Assembly (NCBI RefSeq): GCF_028858725.1
Contig: NC_084771.1
Span: 2,384,915-2,448,914, forward strand
Length of the DNA: 64,000 bases
Direction of reading: 5' to 3'
Origin: Colius striatus
Lineage: Eukaryota > Chordata > Aves > Coliiformes > Coliidae
Below, one piece after another: positions 32,752 through 45,600 of this stretch. The translations under genes were made by a program, and so were the position numbers. The notes beneath the pieces were generated by a model. It made no database searches. It was not told the origin of the DNA and was given only the letters and a program-made list of their open reading frames with translations. Position 1 is the first letter of the stretch; each line of letters begins with the position of its first letter.

Positions 32752-33475
32752 GCGGGGCGTGCTGAGAGAAAAAAAAACAACAACAACAAAAAAAAGTTCT
32801 TCTCTACACAAGAGTTTTTACAAAGTCAGAGAGGCGAAGGGACTTCGGAGCAGAGCCCCCGCGGGAGAGCTACTCCCCATTCAGAGCCCAACCCGCCGAG
32901 TTACCCCTGGGACGACTCGCAGGGCAATGCCGAGCGGGCGGAGTCGGGCGGGGGTGCAGCGCAGGACGATCAGAGGAGAGTGGGGGAGCGCGACCCCGTG
33001 TTAGACTGGGCACCATCGGGCACGAGAGGGGAGACAAAGAAAACACGGGAGAGCGTAATACCGACTGCGCCGCCGGGGCCGGGGCCGGCACGGAGTGAGC
33101 CAGACCCCCCCCGCCCCTTCCATCCGCAGCCGCCGCCGCGCAGCCGCTTCCCGCGCCCGGTCGGTGTCTCCGGAGCCCCCCCCACACACACCGCGCTGAC
33201 ATCAGCCCTCGCGAACCGCTGGGCTCGTCCTTTCCATCCTCAATCCCTTGCCTCAACGAGTGTAAAAACTGTTGGTCGTGATGTTATGCATTTTGCTGTA
33301 AATGTGATGATGAATATTGGTTTTCTTACAGTGGAAACTTTCTAAGGTGTTTTAGGTGTCAGGAACAGAACATTTGACATTGAGAAGCTAAAAGGTGGTT
33401 TGTGTTTTAGACTCATTGGTGAAAGATTTTTTTTTTTATCAGAAGTAAAAAAAAAAAAAGGATTTTGTCACACTG

Positions 33476-35168
33476 TTGATGCTTCAAATGATTGTGGTAA
33501 ATGGTTTTAGGCAATTTCAACAAACCAAGCAAAACATGTGGGTTACACTGGCCAAAGCAATCAATCAGTCTACAATATGTTTATCAATGGCCACTCCAGA
33601 TAATCCTTTTTCTACCTGTTTGGTGGGAATTCCATCAGCTGTGGCACAATGGCCTGTACCAAAGGCATTAAAAACAAATCCCTTAGTTAAGGGTAATGGC
33701 AAAGTTGACAGCTGGGATTTGATCATTTCATGGTTGCCAATAATGACAACAGAGCCACAGGAGTTAGAATTATTGAGATCTATAAAGATGGATTTTTGTG
33801 TTATGTTTAATTTTACCAGCAATACCAAAACATTTGGGACAGAATGTGGATCCCATCCTGGGCATGTATAAGAACACAACATCTTCGTGCAATTATACTT
33901 CACCAAAAAGATCCAGGTCTAGTCTTGTGCCTATGCAGTTACCAAAGGGAATTTTTCTGGTCTGTGGGGACCAGGCATGGCCTGGGATACCCTCGAGATT
34001 ACACAGGGGACCACACAGTTTGGGACAACTGACGATCTTGATGCCTAATCACACAATGATTTAGAAACATCATTGTCCAAAACAATTTGTGCATGCATTT
34101 ACTGGTGAATGTGATGACCATGTTACCTTTGGTCTTCCTCAGCAATAATAGCAACTAGTATATTTGCTCCAGATGTAAGAGTATCTGCTTTATTAACTCA
34201 GCTATGCAAATTAGGATGCTGGCTTAGCAAACAAAGTAACCAAACTTCAATGACATTAGAAGGCTTGATTAGTGATGTAAGTAGTATTAGACATGCACTT
34301 GTGTATCATTGTATGCATGATATCCTCATTGCTCAGGAGGAGGCATTTACTGTAGATCAAGAGAGAGATCTAGAAACCATGTTATTTAGGGAAACTAACT
34401 TTGTTTGCTCCTCGACAGCAGGACTGGTTAAAAATTACCAAGTTACAGAAAACAAGAAACACCCACAACTTAAAAGGAGATTGTGATGGTAAAGGACAAT
34501 TGTGGTCCATTACGGCGAATGTATTTGCTTCAGCATTTGTACCTGGGTTGGCTGCAGCCCAGGCCTTACGGCAGTTAGAAAAACTAGTGTGTTGGTCGGA
34601 GCAGCAAGCTAATGTTCCTACTGATGTTATTGAAAAATTGCTAGCAGACCAGAAAAGCCTTAGACATGCCTTATTGCAAGATCGTGCAGCTATTGATTTT
34701 TTGCTATTGGCACAAGGGCATGGATGCCAAGACTTTGAAGGCATGTGTTGTTTTAATCTTTCTGATCATAATGAATCTATTCACAAAGCTTTGGCATATT
34801 TAAAGGTTCATGCTAAGAATATTACGGTGGGTTATAACCCTTTTGATAATTGGCTTCAATCAGCTTTTGGGGGGTTGTCACCTTGGCTGACTATGTTAAT
34901 CAAAGAAGGGTTAAGATGGATTTTGGTTATTTTGCTTTTGCTTGTAATGTTTAGAATAGTATATAGTTGTATTATGAAGGCAGTGCATACATTGACTGAC
35001 TCAGTCTTGATTGTGCAAAAACAAAACGGGGGATTTGTTGAGGAGTGGTTAAGGGAGAATGGACATGGATCCCAGAGTATAATGTTAGGCCTGATGGGGC
35101 AAGGCAATCTGAGTTCTAGTTATATGAATTTAATGCACAACCAAGACCAGAGTCAGAGCCATGGTTAA
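33476..35168 (+). pseudogene. ERV env remnant, right arm
   Basis: Frame segments 33,476-33,871, 33,798-34,064, 34,250-34,486 and 34,401-35,168 alternate between two frames, so the gene is broken by at least three shifts. The transmembrane part is the best preserved: CX6CC motif, an NIT sequon, a hydrophobic span near 34,915-34,975, and a tail overlapping the LTR by about 130 bp. A TTTCTTACAG sequence upstream (about 33,320) could be the old env splice acceptor. Confidence 0.8.
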
Positions 35169-35866
35169 AGCAGTTGCTGTCACGCAGACAGCAGGCCGCT
35201 TTCTGTTCCTTCAAGGTCGGGCTGTTTTCAGCTAACGAGGTAACAGCCCAAGGTGGAAAACAACTACGGGGGAAAAACAAGATGGGAAAATGTGAGGGAG
35301 CTTGCTTATCGCAGAAACCGCAAGTAGGATGAACACAAGAATGTAATCTATTAGCTGCTGTTGCTGAGCTAGTTTTGAAGCTGCTGTGTATATAAGTTAG
35401 AGCCTGCTCTCAATCAAGAAGAAGATTTCTGCTATCACTCACATTGAGTAGGACTGATTTCTTCCCACCCAGCTGAGAATAGGACCCTGGGTTGATCGCC
35501 GCATGAAGTAGGCTTCGTGCCTGGGTTTTTCAGACTTAGCGTCTGGTTTCAGGCTTCGTGCCTGGGTTTCAGGCTTCGTGCCTGGGTTTCAGGCTTCGTG
35601 CCTGGGTTTCAGGCCTTTGTGCCTGGGTTTCAGGCCTCTGTGCCTGGGTTTCAGGCCTCTGTGCCTGGGTTTCAGGCCTTCGTGCCTGGGTTTCAGGCTT
35701 CGTGCCTGGGTTTCAGGCCTCTGTGCCTGGGTTTCAGGCTTCGTGCCTGGGTTTCAGGCTTCGTGCCTGGGTTTCAGGCTTTGAGCCTGGGTTTTTCAGG
35801 CTTCGTGCCTGGGTTTCAGGCTTCGAGCCTGGGTTTTTCAGGCCAAGAGCCGAAAACTTCGCGGCA
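35036..35866 (+). repeat. 3' LTR of the right ERV
   Basis: 831 bp, the longest of the four LTRs because its U5 array (about 35,511-35,842) has extra units. Its polyadenylation signal reads AATCAA. Confidence 0.9.
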
Positions 35867-36070
35867 GGGGGCATGGGAAGGGGGGATAGCATCATGGGGG
35901 GCATGGGAAGAGGCAAGGGGGGATGGCATCATCGGGGGCATGGGAAGGGGGATGGAATCATGGGGGGCACAGGAAGGGGGGATGGCATCGTGGGGGGCAC
36001 AGGAAGGGGGGATGGCATCATTTGGGGCACAGGAAGGGGCAAGGGGGATGGCATCATGGGGGGCACCTGG
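35867..36070. repeat. Minisatellite, outer half (right arm)
   Basis: Mirror of 8,196-8,399. Confidence 0.9.
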
Positions 36071-36215
36071 CTTTGGAATTAAACTTGAGGCTGTGAACTC
36101 TGAAATTAGGGTTTGTGTCTGAAAGTGATGGTCCTGAAACCTAAGGTTTTGCACCCTCAAAACGAGTCCTGGGAGGGGCAATGAGAGGCTTTGGCCATGA
36201 AATAGTTGAATTCTA

Positions 36216-37836
36216 TGCTTCAAGCACCACTTCCTCCAAGCCCAGGATCAGTGTGTCCCCACATGTAGGAACGGAGGCTGGAGGCCTCCATGGGTGAGCA
36301 AGGATCTGCTGGGACAGCTCAGGCCGAAAGCAGCCATCTCTGAGAGGTGGAAACGGGGCCTGGCTTCTTGGGAAGAGTACACAACATTGCCAGAGCATGC
36401 AGGGGTGCCACCAAGAAGGCCAAAGCCCTTCTAGAATTCAACCTGGCCAAGAAAGTAAAGCAAAGCAAGAAGGTGTTTGTCATGACATCAACAGCAAAAG
36501 GAAGATGAGGGGCGCCGTGGGCCCACTGCTGAACACAGAGGGTGCCCTGGTGACAGGGGATGCAGAGGCCGAACTACTGAATGCCTTCTTTGCTACAGTC
36601 TGTACAGACAAGGCCAGCCCTCGAGAAGCCCAGTCCAGCAAGGACAGTAGGATGGCCTGGACAGCAGAGCACTTGGCCTGGGTGGAAGAGGAAGAAGTTA
36701 AAGATTTGCTGGCCAAGCTTGAGGCTCATAAGTCAATGGGTCCTGATGGGATGCATCCGAGAGTGCTGAGGGAGCAGCTGATGTGATTGCTGAGCCTCTC
36801 TCCATCATTTTTGATCAATCATGGAGCACAGGCGAGGTGCCTGAGGGCTGGAGACAGGCCAATGTCACTGCAGGCTGCAACAAGGGCAGGAAGGATGAGC
36901 CAGGAAACCACAGGCTGGTCAGCCTGACCTCCATCCCTGGAAAGGTGATGCAACAACTCATCCTGAATGTCACCACTAAACAGGCAACAGGCACAAGCTG
37001 TAACTGAAGAGGTGCCAAAGAGACACAAGGACAAACTTGTTCCCTGTTGAGGTGAGGGAGCACTGGCAGGGGTTGCCCAGATGGGCTGTGGAGGCTCATT
37101 CCCTGGAGACATTCCAATCCAGCTGGACAAGTTCCTGTGTGCCTTTCCCTCACCCACTAAGCAGGTCACCTTGTCATAGAAGGAGATCAGATTGGTCCAG
37201 CAGGACCTGCCCTTCATAAAGCTGTTTTGACTGGGCTTGAAGCCATCCTCCAGCACAGGCCCCAGGTCAGCTGCACGTCCTGGCAGTGCTGGGTGATAAC
37301 AGACCATGAGCAGCAACGTGGCCTCGTGGGCAAGAAGCCAATGGCAGCCTGGGGGCATCCAGCAGAGTGTGGGCAGCAGGGCCAGGGAGCTTCTGCTCCC
37401 CCTCTGCTCTGCCACATCTGCTGAGGCCTCAGCTGGAGTCCTGTGCCCAGTTGTGGGCTCCCCAGCTGCAGAGGGACAGGGAACTGCTGCAGAGAGGCCA
37501 GTGCAGGGACACCCAGATGCTCAGGGGACTGGAGCATCTTCCTTCTGAGGAAAGGCTGCTGGACTTTGGACAGTTCAGCTTGGAGGAGACTGAGGGGGGA
37601 CCTCGTTAATACTTACAAGTGCTGAAAGCTGCATGCCAAGGAGATGAGGCAGCAGGGAGGGTTTTTCCTGTAGTGTCCAGTGACAGGACAGGGGGTATTG
37701 AACAAAAGCTGTAACACAAACAATTCCCCTTAAGGAAAAGCTTCTTTCCTGTTGAGGTGAGGGAGCCCTGGCCCAGGCTGCCCAGGGAGGGTGTGGAGGC
37801 TCCTTCTTGGGAGGTTTCCAAACCCACTTGGACACC
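36216..37836. repeat. CR1 cluster (right arm)
   Basis: Mirror of 6,430-8,050: plus-strand ORF2 linker/RT fragment (36,216-37,026), an RT scrap in minus orientation (about 37,154-37,248), and a plus-strand 3' fragment (37,291-37,836). Bases 37,840-38,248 hold nothing else. Confidence 0.85.
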
Positions 37837-38550
37837 TTCCTGTTGTAACGGTGCAAGCAAGATTCATTCAAAGATGTAGAGAGGCTGGGTAATGCACCTG
37901 CAGAGACATACACAGCCAACACAGTGCAACCAACAGAGGGACTCAAAGCCACCCTTCCTTGGCTGGCTACTTCCTTATATGCTGCTTCTGCCCATGTGAT
38001 CACCCAGGGCCCAACTGATTAACTTGCAGCACCTGTTTCTGATAGTTGGAAGTAGCTTGCCAGCTGCATTAACTTGTCCCCACCATCTTTATTCAAGCTG
38101 GCTGGTCCAAGTCATATTTGTACCTACAAATATTTGGTTCTGTCATGCTGTTTGAAGAACTCTGTCCGTCCCTGGGACTTCTTGAGCTACTGCTTGAAAC
38201 GTGACAGGCCAGACATGGGGAGCACTGGTTAAGGTTTGATGACGGAGCTTTATTGTTTTTACCAAAGCACTTTGCGTCCCTCAAACAACACGGAACAAAT
38301 CCAGTTTTGTTGACACGAAGGGTAACAAAGAGTTTCCAGCTGTAGAAAATGGTTCTCACAGGGTGAAGAAAGCCAGAAAATCAAACGTACACAAACTGGA
38401 AGAAACCCAAGTGCTAAACTCGGTGTCTAAACTACTGAGCAACGATGCAAAAGAAAACTGCTGGTAGGTCCAAGGTTTGCCATGGAGCACAGGGAGGAGC
38501 TCATGGAATAGCCCCTGGCATGGGCCCCGCTCAGAGCTGCAGCTGCCCGG

Positions 38551-40147
38551 TCAGCGACGGGCCCAGAGAGAAGGCCGTCTGCTCCAGGCCCTGCGGAGCC
38601 ACTCTCGCAGGCTGAGTCTGGAGGGAGCTGCTCTCTCTGCATCTCTCAGGGTGCACTGCGTTTGAGCTGCCAGGTTTGCTACTGACGAGACGGTGTCTTC
38701 TGGCAGGTTTTCAAGGGCTGCAACAGAGAGGAACAGAGCTGAGATCAGAGCCTGTGTTCACCCCAGGAACCCCTCCTGCCAGGGCAACCCCCAGCTGTTC
38801 CCACAGCCCAGAGGGAGCCGGGCCCAACGGCATCAGCCGGAAGGTGCTGAATACCCCCCGGGCTCCTGACATCTCTCTCTGCTCTCCCTGGCCGGGGCAG
38901 GGGCCGCAGCTCCCTTCCCAGGGCCTCTCCTCCTCCCTGCCAGTCCCCGCTGCCGCCCCGCTGCCCTCACTCACCCTCATGGATGGGCTGCAGCAATTCC
39001 TGATGCCCCCTCAGGTGCTGCCCGGCGAGCCCTGCGAACGCACAGTCGGTCAGTGCCCCAGCGGCACAGTTGCCTCACAGGTCCCTGCAGCCCGGCCACA
39101 CGCCCCCCTCCCCTTGGCAGGGCTGAGCCCAGGCTCTTCCCCGGGCGAGCGAGCGCCAGGCGCAGGGCAGGGCTGGCACAGGGCGCAGGGAGCCCCGCGG
39201 GCGCCAGGGCCCTGCACCGGGCACTCGCGGCTCCGCAGCCACGCGGCTGATTCCTGCGGCCGCGCCACAGCCGGGGCTGGGGCCGAGCTGCAGCGGGGCA
39301 GGGAGGGACAGGGGCTGTGTCTCACCCAGGAACCTGACGGCCGCCTCTCGTATGGGCTGCTGATGGCTCCAAAGGCACCGCGCTGCCTGCTGTACATAGT
39401 GCGCGGCTCTGCTGCCGCACCCTGACAGCTGCAGACGGACAGGGGACATTGCCCACTTCCAATGTCTTCCTCTTCTCCGGGAGCTTTCTGAGCCTCCTCT
39501 TCTTCAGGAAGGCGGCAGCTCCAAGCAGGGTTACCCGAGAGGCCTGCAGACACACAGAGCAGGGAGATGCTACCGCTGCCCAGGGCACAGGACGGGCGTC
39601 CTCTCACCCGGGCAAAGCTCATGGCCCTTCCTGGCCCTGGGGACCTCCCGCGGGGACATGGGCAGGTCAGAGATCCTCACCTCTGCCACCTCCGGGCTCT
39701 CGGCATGCAGGAGGCAGAGCAGTTCGATCACGTTCTCATACACCCGTGTCTTCATCGGCTGTCTTTCCTTTTTGTTGACAGACTGCATCAGACGTTGGAA
39801 GAGCTCAAGGGAGAGCAGCTGCACACTGCTGGTGGTCTGGTGGAAAAGAAAGAGGACAAGAGCTCAGCACCGGCTGCTGCAGGCCCACCTGGGCATGGCT
39901 CTGAAAATGCACAGAGCACAAAGGTTCCTGGCAGCAGCCAGTGCCTGTGGTGGGGGACACAAAGCCTTACGTGGTGAAAGAGTGGCTGGAGCCTCCCAGT
40001 CAGCTCCAGAACGAGGGTGCTGCAAACTGGGCTGTTGGCAGCCTGGAGCATCATTTTGAGCAAGGAGAGGGTCGTTTCAACCACCTCGTCATCTAGGTCC
40101 TGCAGTAGCTCCAGGAGGCTTTCCTGCAGGATCCACATGCTTTTGGC
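38551..40147 (-). pseudogene. MROH-like gene B, right-arm 3' fragment
   Basis: Mirror of the left fragment. Exons in transcript order: 40147-39971, 39836-39681, 39543-? (donor deleted), 39428-39326, 39031-38975, 38717-38551 (TGA). Exons 1-2 are missing, replaced by CR1 at about 40,380. AATAAA (reverse) lies at 38,249-38,254. It shares the 115-bp donor deletion with the left and spacer copies. Confidence 0.75.
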
Positions 40148-40380
40148 CTGTGTGCAACACGATGCTTGTGGTGAAGCCGTGAAAAGCTGCACTGCCAAAA
40201 TCACTCCAGTGCTTCAACCCCATGCTGCTGCCTCGGGAGCCAGAAGCCAAAGGCCTGCCTCAAGGGACTTGGGGAGGCCAGCAGGGAGGCAGGAGGGCTG
40301 GCAGGAGCTGCCAGAGCTCCCAAAGCACAGCCAAGCCCCAGCTGCATGTCCCCCAGCTCCCCTCACCCAGCCCCATGTCC

Positions 40381-41281
40381 CAGCTGCATGTCCCTGGCCC
40401 TGCTGCCCACACTCTGCTGGATGCCCCCAGGCTGCCATTGGCTTCTTGCCCACGAGGCCACGTTGCTGCTCATGGGCAGTTTCTTATCACCCAGCACTCC
40501 CAGGTCTGTCTCCTGGAGCTGCTCTCCAGCAGGTCATCCCCAGCCTGGCCTGGTGCAGGGGGTTGTTCCTCCCCAGCTGCAGGACTCTGCCCTTGCTCTT
40601 GGTGAACCTCAGCAGGTTCCTCTGTGCCCAATTCTGAAGCTGGTTGAGACCCCACTGACTGGCAGTGAGAAGTATACAGACATTTTCTGGCAGGGTGTCA
40701 CACAGCCATAACAAGCTGTACACTATATCCAGCAAAAAGGAGGATGGTGTGAGTGCACAGAAAGGCTGCAGAGCACTAGCAGTCACAACACAGATCAGCT
40801 GTTATTTGCACATCTCTGCTTTGGATACACAGAAGACACTGACTGATCAGCAAGTTTAAATGCACCAGTCATGGCAAGGTACAAAACATCCCGGGCACAA
40901 GCTAAGGCAATTTCTAATTTCATTCTGTGAAAGCTTATCAGAGGCTCTCCAACAGGGCCACAGCATGATGTTACAGCCTGGGGCTTGGAGACAGCCAGTC
41001 CAGGCTGGGGTTTATGTTGTGCAGCATGCCAAACCCAGAATATGGCAGTAAGAGATGAAGCAACACATTTCAGTTTGTCACTTTTCAAGGACAAAGTTGT
41101 TCCCTGTTGAGGTGAGACAGCACTGGCAGGGGCTGCCCAGATGGGCTGTGGAAGCTCTTTCTCTGGAGACATTCCAACCCAGCTGGTTCCTGTGTGCCCT
41201 GCTCTAGGTGCTGCTGCTCTGGCTGGGGGGGTTGCACTGGATGAGCTCTGCAGCCCCCCTCCAGCCCTTGAGACTCTGTGA
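40381..41281. repeat. CR1 fragments (right arm, outer)
   Basis: Minus-strand ORF2 C-terminal piece at about 40,381-40,666 and plus-strand 3' piece at about 41,076-41,281; the stretch between shows nothing. Bases 41,282-42,679 mirror the unassigned left stretch, including a (CA)n run near 42,333. Confidence 0.8.
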
Positions 41282-42679
41282 ATATGAGTGTGCCCAGAAA
41301 CTGGCTGTTGGGAAACAGTCCTGCAGGTGTTCCACAGGAGACAAACCTGGTAATATCACCTACAGCACAGATGTCCTAGTTCTAGTTTTGTGGGGTTTTG
41401 ATTTGGTTTCCTAAGACAAAAAGCAAGTTAAGGAATGTTTCCTTCCCAGGCTGTGTGAAGGCTTACCCCAACATGGTATCATTTTTCCACTAAGTGCACA
41501 CAGCAACAGAAGCTCCTCTCCAAGAACCCCACAGAAGCAGGGAGATGCATTAACCTCTTTTAAAACCTTGCAATTTCTTAGCCATATTGCTTCCTTCTTG
41601 TTTGAAGGTGAACCACAGCTCAACTCTTCCTTTAGTTGTACATTTCCCAGCAAACACAATGAATCACTGTTAACTGATAAGGCAGCTTCTTTGGTACTGA
41701 ATGGCAGGAAAAAATGGGTCTCCCTTCTAGGGAAATCTAAAGGAAGCAGGTTGCTATTTGCACACAAGTTCTGTAAAGTCAGAATTCTGCTGCCACAGGA
41801 GCTGCAGCAGATTTCCCGGTGAAGGCAGGTTTGGAATGTGGGAAAGTTCACACATATGTTTCAGTCCCTGCCCTAAGCCAACACTCCTATTTGAACACAG
41901 CAGGATGCCCGCTTTCGCTCTAGAAGTGCACTGGGAGCGGGCACTTTCACAGCACTGCAGGCAGGCAGAGGGATGCCGTGCTGGTGAGACGAGCCCTGCT
42001 TTGTCCTGCTTTGTTCTGCCACGCCCCCCTGTGGCTGCAAACATCACACCAAACCCGTGCACAATTCCCGAATCCCTCACAAGGAGACGCTCCCTTCCGA
42101 AAACTTCCTTTCTTGATTGGGTATGGCACCGGGGTATACTAGTAAAGGGTGAATCCAGGACAAGAAACAACAGTAACTACACCATCGAGTTTTCACTGTC
42201 GAGTGCATCTCCTGCTTTGCATTTCATCTCCCACGACTTCTGTGCCATTTCCACACCTGCAGATAAATGCCTGCTGCTCAGGCTGGCCTGGAGGGGGCTT
42301 GCTGAAGGAGGGGGAAGCAGAGAACACTCACCACACACACACACATCCCTCACCAATTTTCCTACTCACAAACATTTTAGAAGCTGAAATATTCACCCTT
42401 AGCTTGAGAAAACACAGCACAGGGCTTTTCAGTCCTCTGCTCTGCACTGAGGCACTGCAAGCAGTGCTTTTTGTGAAACAGTAGCAGTTGCCAGGAATTA
42501 CTTCTCAGCAGAGGCCTTTAATGCACATCAAGAGATTTTGAGCACAGAAAGGACAGTGTCATTGGAGGTGAGGAGAAGACTCCTCAGGGATCTTCAGAAA
42601 CTCCTTCACATTCCAAACCCACTTCAAACACATGCTACCTTCTATTTACATTCCCCAAAAGCTGCAAGATGACACTCAC

Positions 42680-45600
42680 CTGAGTTCTGGTCAATCCACT
42701 GCAGTGAATCCATGTGAGCATTCAAGATTTTACAGATCTGCTGAAGCTGAAGAGAAAGAGAAGGTACAAGTCCTTTGTTACACTACATAAAATCTAAAAG
42801 CAGTAAAAGCCAGCCTGCCTGTCCCTGCCTTTGGAATGTGATGCAATCAGATCTCTCATATGTACAGCTCCACTCACTGAGCAGCCACCTTCCCAGGGAA
42901 GTGTGCAGCAACTGTGTTGCTTTGCTTCTCTTTACCATCAAGAAAACAGACTGGCTTAGAGCACACACCTGTGGCTTTAGGCTAATTCCAATTCAGACAT
43001 AGGAAACATCACCACATTAATCATCTTGGGCTTGAGGTGGCAAAAGCAAAAAGGAATGGGGAAAAAACCAGAATCAAGTCTGCAACACTGAAGGGAAATT
43101 GTGTCTGAAAAAGAGCTTCTCAGTAAACCCTCAAGGAATATTGAGATCCATTTAATACATATCAGAAAGAGCTGGTAATTCAGATCTTGTTTTCATGAGG
43201 GTACAAAAGCAGTGTGAGGAAAAAGGATCAGCTGCTACAGATGGCACCCTGAACAAGATTTAGGTTTGCCCCAGAAAGATGCAGGCAGTGGAGGAGGTAA
43301 CCACATCAACATTGAGACAGGCCTCTAAAACAAGTTGTAATCCAGGGTAAAATTAGACAAGCAAATAACCAGAGTTCACACCAGAATGAAAGACCTTGAA
43401 AACTCTTAAGAGGAGTGCAGAGCACGTAGGTGAGTCAGCCTGGATTGTGTCAGAGTAGTTTTACCCAGAAGAGATCCAACTCAGGGACAAACTACTCCTC
43501 CAAGGTTAAAGCTACAAGCAGCATTCACCATGCATTCCATTCAGACAAATGGAAGAGTTAGAACTGTTTCAATATCCTCTGTCTCCTACCAACAAACAAG
43601 GAAAGGTTGTGTTTACCGGGTCGCTGGTGTCTGCTGGGCCTCGGGATGTGTTCAGGTGCTCAGTGATGTCCTTCAGGTCTTGTGCCATCCGCTTCAACTG
43701 AGCATCGATATTTTCAGCCAGTTTAAAGCTGCACAACATGTGGGAACAAAGGGCAGAATATTGTACTTCAGCAAACCCACTCCCAGTCACACCAGCTAAA
43801 TAATCACCAGTTTTCTGAGACCGTTTCCCAGACAGCCAGTTCGACCCAACAGCTAAAGAGCTCTTCATGCCCACTCGAGGGTTTCCAGTCACCACTCCCC
43901 TGTTTCTAATGCATAAAATCTAAGTTGCCATGCATAAAACAGGATTACATATTTGACAAAGGCCATTGATGGATCAATACTGCACAGAGCAGTGGAACAG
44001 GCTGCCCAGAGGGGTTGTGCAGGCTCCTTCCTTGGAGGTCTTCAAGACCCGCCTGGACATGTTCCTGTGTGACCTGATCTAGGTTGACCTGCTTCTGCAG
44101 GGGGGTTGGACTAGATGATCTCTAAAGGTCCCTTCCAACCCCTACCATTCTATGATTCTATGTATCCCAACACTGCTTCTTGCTGACTGATCCCCACCAC
44201 ATCAGCCTGCTCATCACACGCTCCAAGGAGCTTCCTGCCTTACGTCCTCTCCCGTTCTTCATCCGCATGCTGCAAGTAGATGGTCCCACTCTGTTCCTTC
44301 ACAGACTCCTCCAGAGGGGTCAACAAGTCTTCAAGCTCTTTCTGCTGTGATAGAATGAAGTCTAGCTCCTGATCCAGTCTGAAAAGGAAAAACATTAACT
44401 AATCAACTCAAAAGTTCTGTGAGCTCTACATCTGCCACACCACAAACACAGGAGCATGCAAAAAGCAAACAATGCCATCAAGTGTTCATAGTTTCATACC
44501 TCTTCTGATCAAGTTTCACTTTCTCTACTTCTCTGTGTAATGAAGTAATCTGGAAACACAAGACACTTAATTACATTGTGAAACTCCAAAGTGAACTCGT
44601 GAGAGTGGTGGAACAGGAAGCCAGCACCATACCAACGTCTACCAGACACAAGAAATGGTTCCATAAAGACTTCCAGACCAGAAATGGAACAGTGGAAGTT
44701 TGGCTTTGAAAGCTCCACCCTAAGGGAAGTTGTTAGCATGGTGTAAGCTCACAGAACAGACTTCCAAGTTTCAGTGCCTGTAGCCCAGTACAGACACACA
44801 AGCGAGTCTTTTAAAAGCACACAGATCCAATTCTGCTTGTAAAATACAGATGGGAAAGTCCCACTAGATGTTGCATCTCTAACCCTGATGGCCTTTAAGG
44901 ATGTAAGCAAGCAAAATCAGGTTCCTCTGGACATTGCCTGACCTTCTCTCCATTCTCTATCAGCGTCCGATCCCAGGCGTTCACTTGTGTGGCTTGGTGA
45001 AGGAAGTGTTTCTCTTGGTCTTCCAGTTCCAGGCTCCACTTGTTTATCAAACTCTCCAGCTGGGCATAAGTCATCACTGGAGGGGCACTGGGAGGAAGTG
45101 CCACAAAGGCAAAAAGATCAAACACCAAACTATAAAGGTGACAAGATCCCTGCTTCTCCCCCAGGATCCCATCACTAATAACAGCTTCTCTTTGGACACT
45201 GGGAGGAAGTGCCACAAAGTCCAAACCACAACATCAAACTCCAAACTATAAAGGTGACAAGATCCCTGCTTCCCCCCCAGGATCCCATCACTAATAACAG
45301 CTTCTCCTCCAAAGAGGCAGGGGCTGGCTGGAACACACTCACCTGCTGGCTGTGGTGGTGGTGATGGCAGCTGCAGAAGTCACAGCTCCAATGGCACCAG
45401 TTGTAGTTAATGGCTTAAGATTCAAAGCAAAGCCAGAAGCAGTAGTAGTGCCTGAAAGAAGAGATGCAAGTCAAGCAACAGGACACATCTGCTATCTAAC
45501 ACATGGAGAACAGGCCCAGCACACACTTCCAAACACTGGGCAATATGAACTCAAATAGGTCCCTTACACAGAAAGCAAATCCTATGTCTGCCAGGAAGGG

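Larger units (their letters stand above)
31135..35866 (+). mobile_element. Pol-less endogenous retrovirus, right arm
   Basis: Sense-orientation copy of the left ERV: 5' LTR 31135-31881, primer site 31884-31901, gag ORF 32065-32751, a GC-rich proline-coding stretch to about 33,260, env remnant 33,476-35,168, 3' LTR 35036-35866. G runs of six and five bases flank the two ends. The purine-rich tract before the 3' LTR (35,024-35,033) fits a polypurine tract. Presence in both arms at the same base pair shows insertion before the inverted duplication. Confidence 0.9.
24002..44265 (-). repeat. Right arm of the giant inverted repeat
   Basis: Mirror image of the left arm with the same order of NUP62 3' exons, gene B fragment, CR1 pieces, retrovirus in a minisatellite, gene A and LTRs. 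Beyond 44,265 the sequence continues into more NUP62 exons whose partners would lie outside the window. The inner end is set where the CR1 sequence stops matching, near 24,002 against 20,205. Confidence 0.95.

Noticed and set aside
1-44265. Palindrome as pure assembly fold-back
   Set aside because: Not excluded, but arms differ by substitutions, a 62-bp array difference and a distinct 3.8-kb spacer, which a simple fold-back would not create. Kept as a caveat in the findings.
45077-45078. NUP62 exon 7 acceptor at CCCTCCAG (exon end 45,076)
   Set aside because: It gives the wrong phase; the acceptor 11 nt further upstream in the transcript (exon end 45,087) restores SAPPVMTYAQ in frame.
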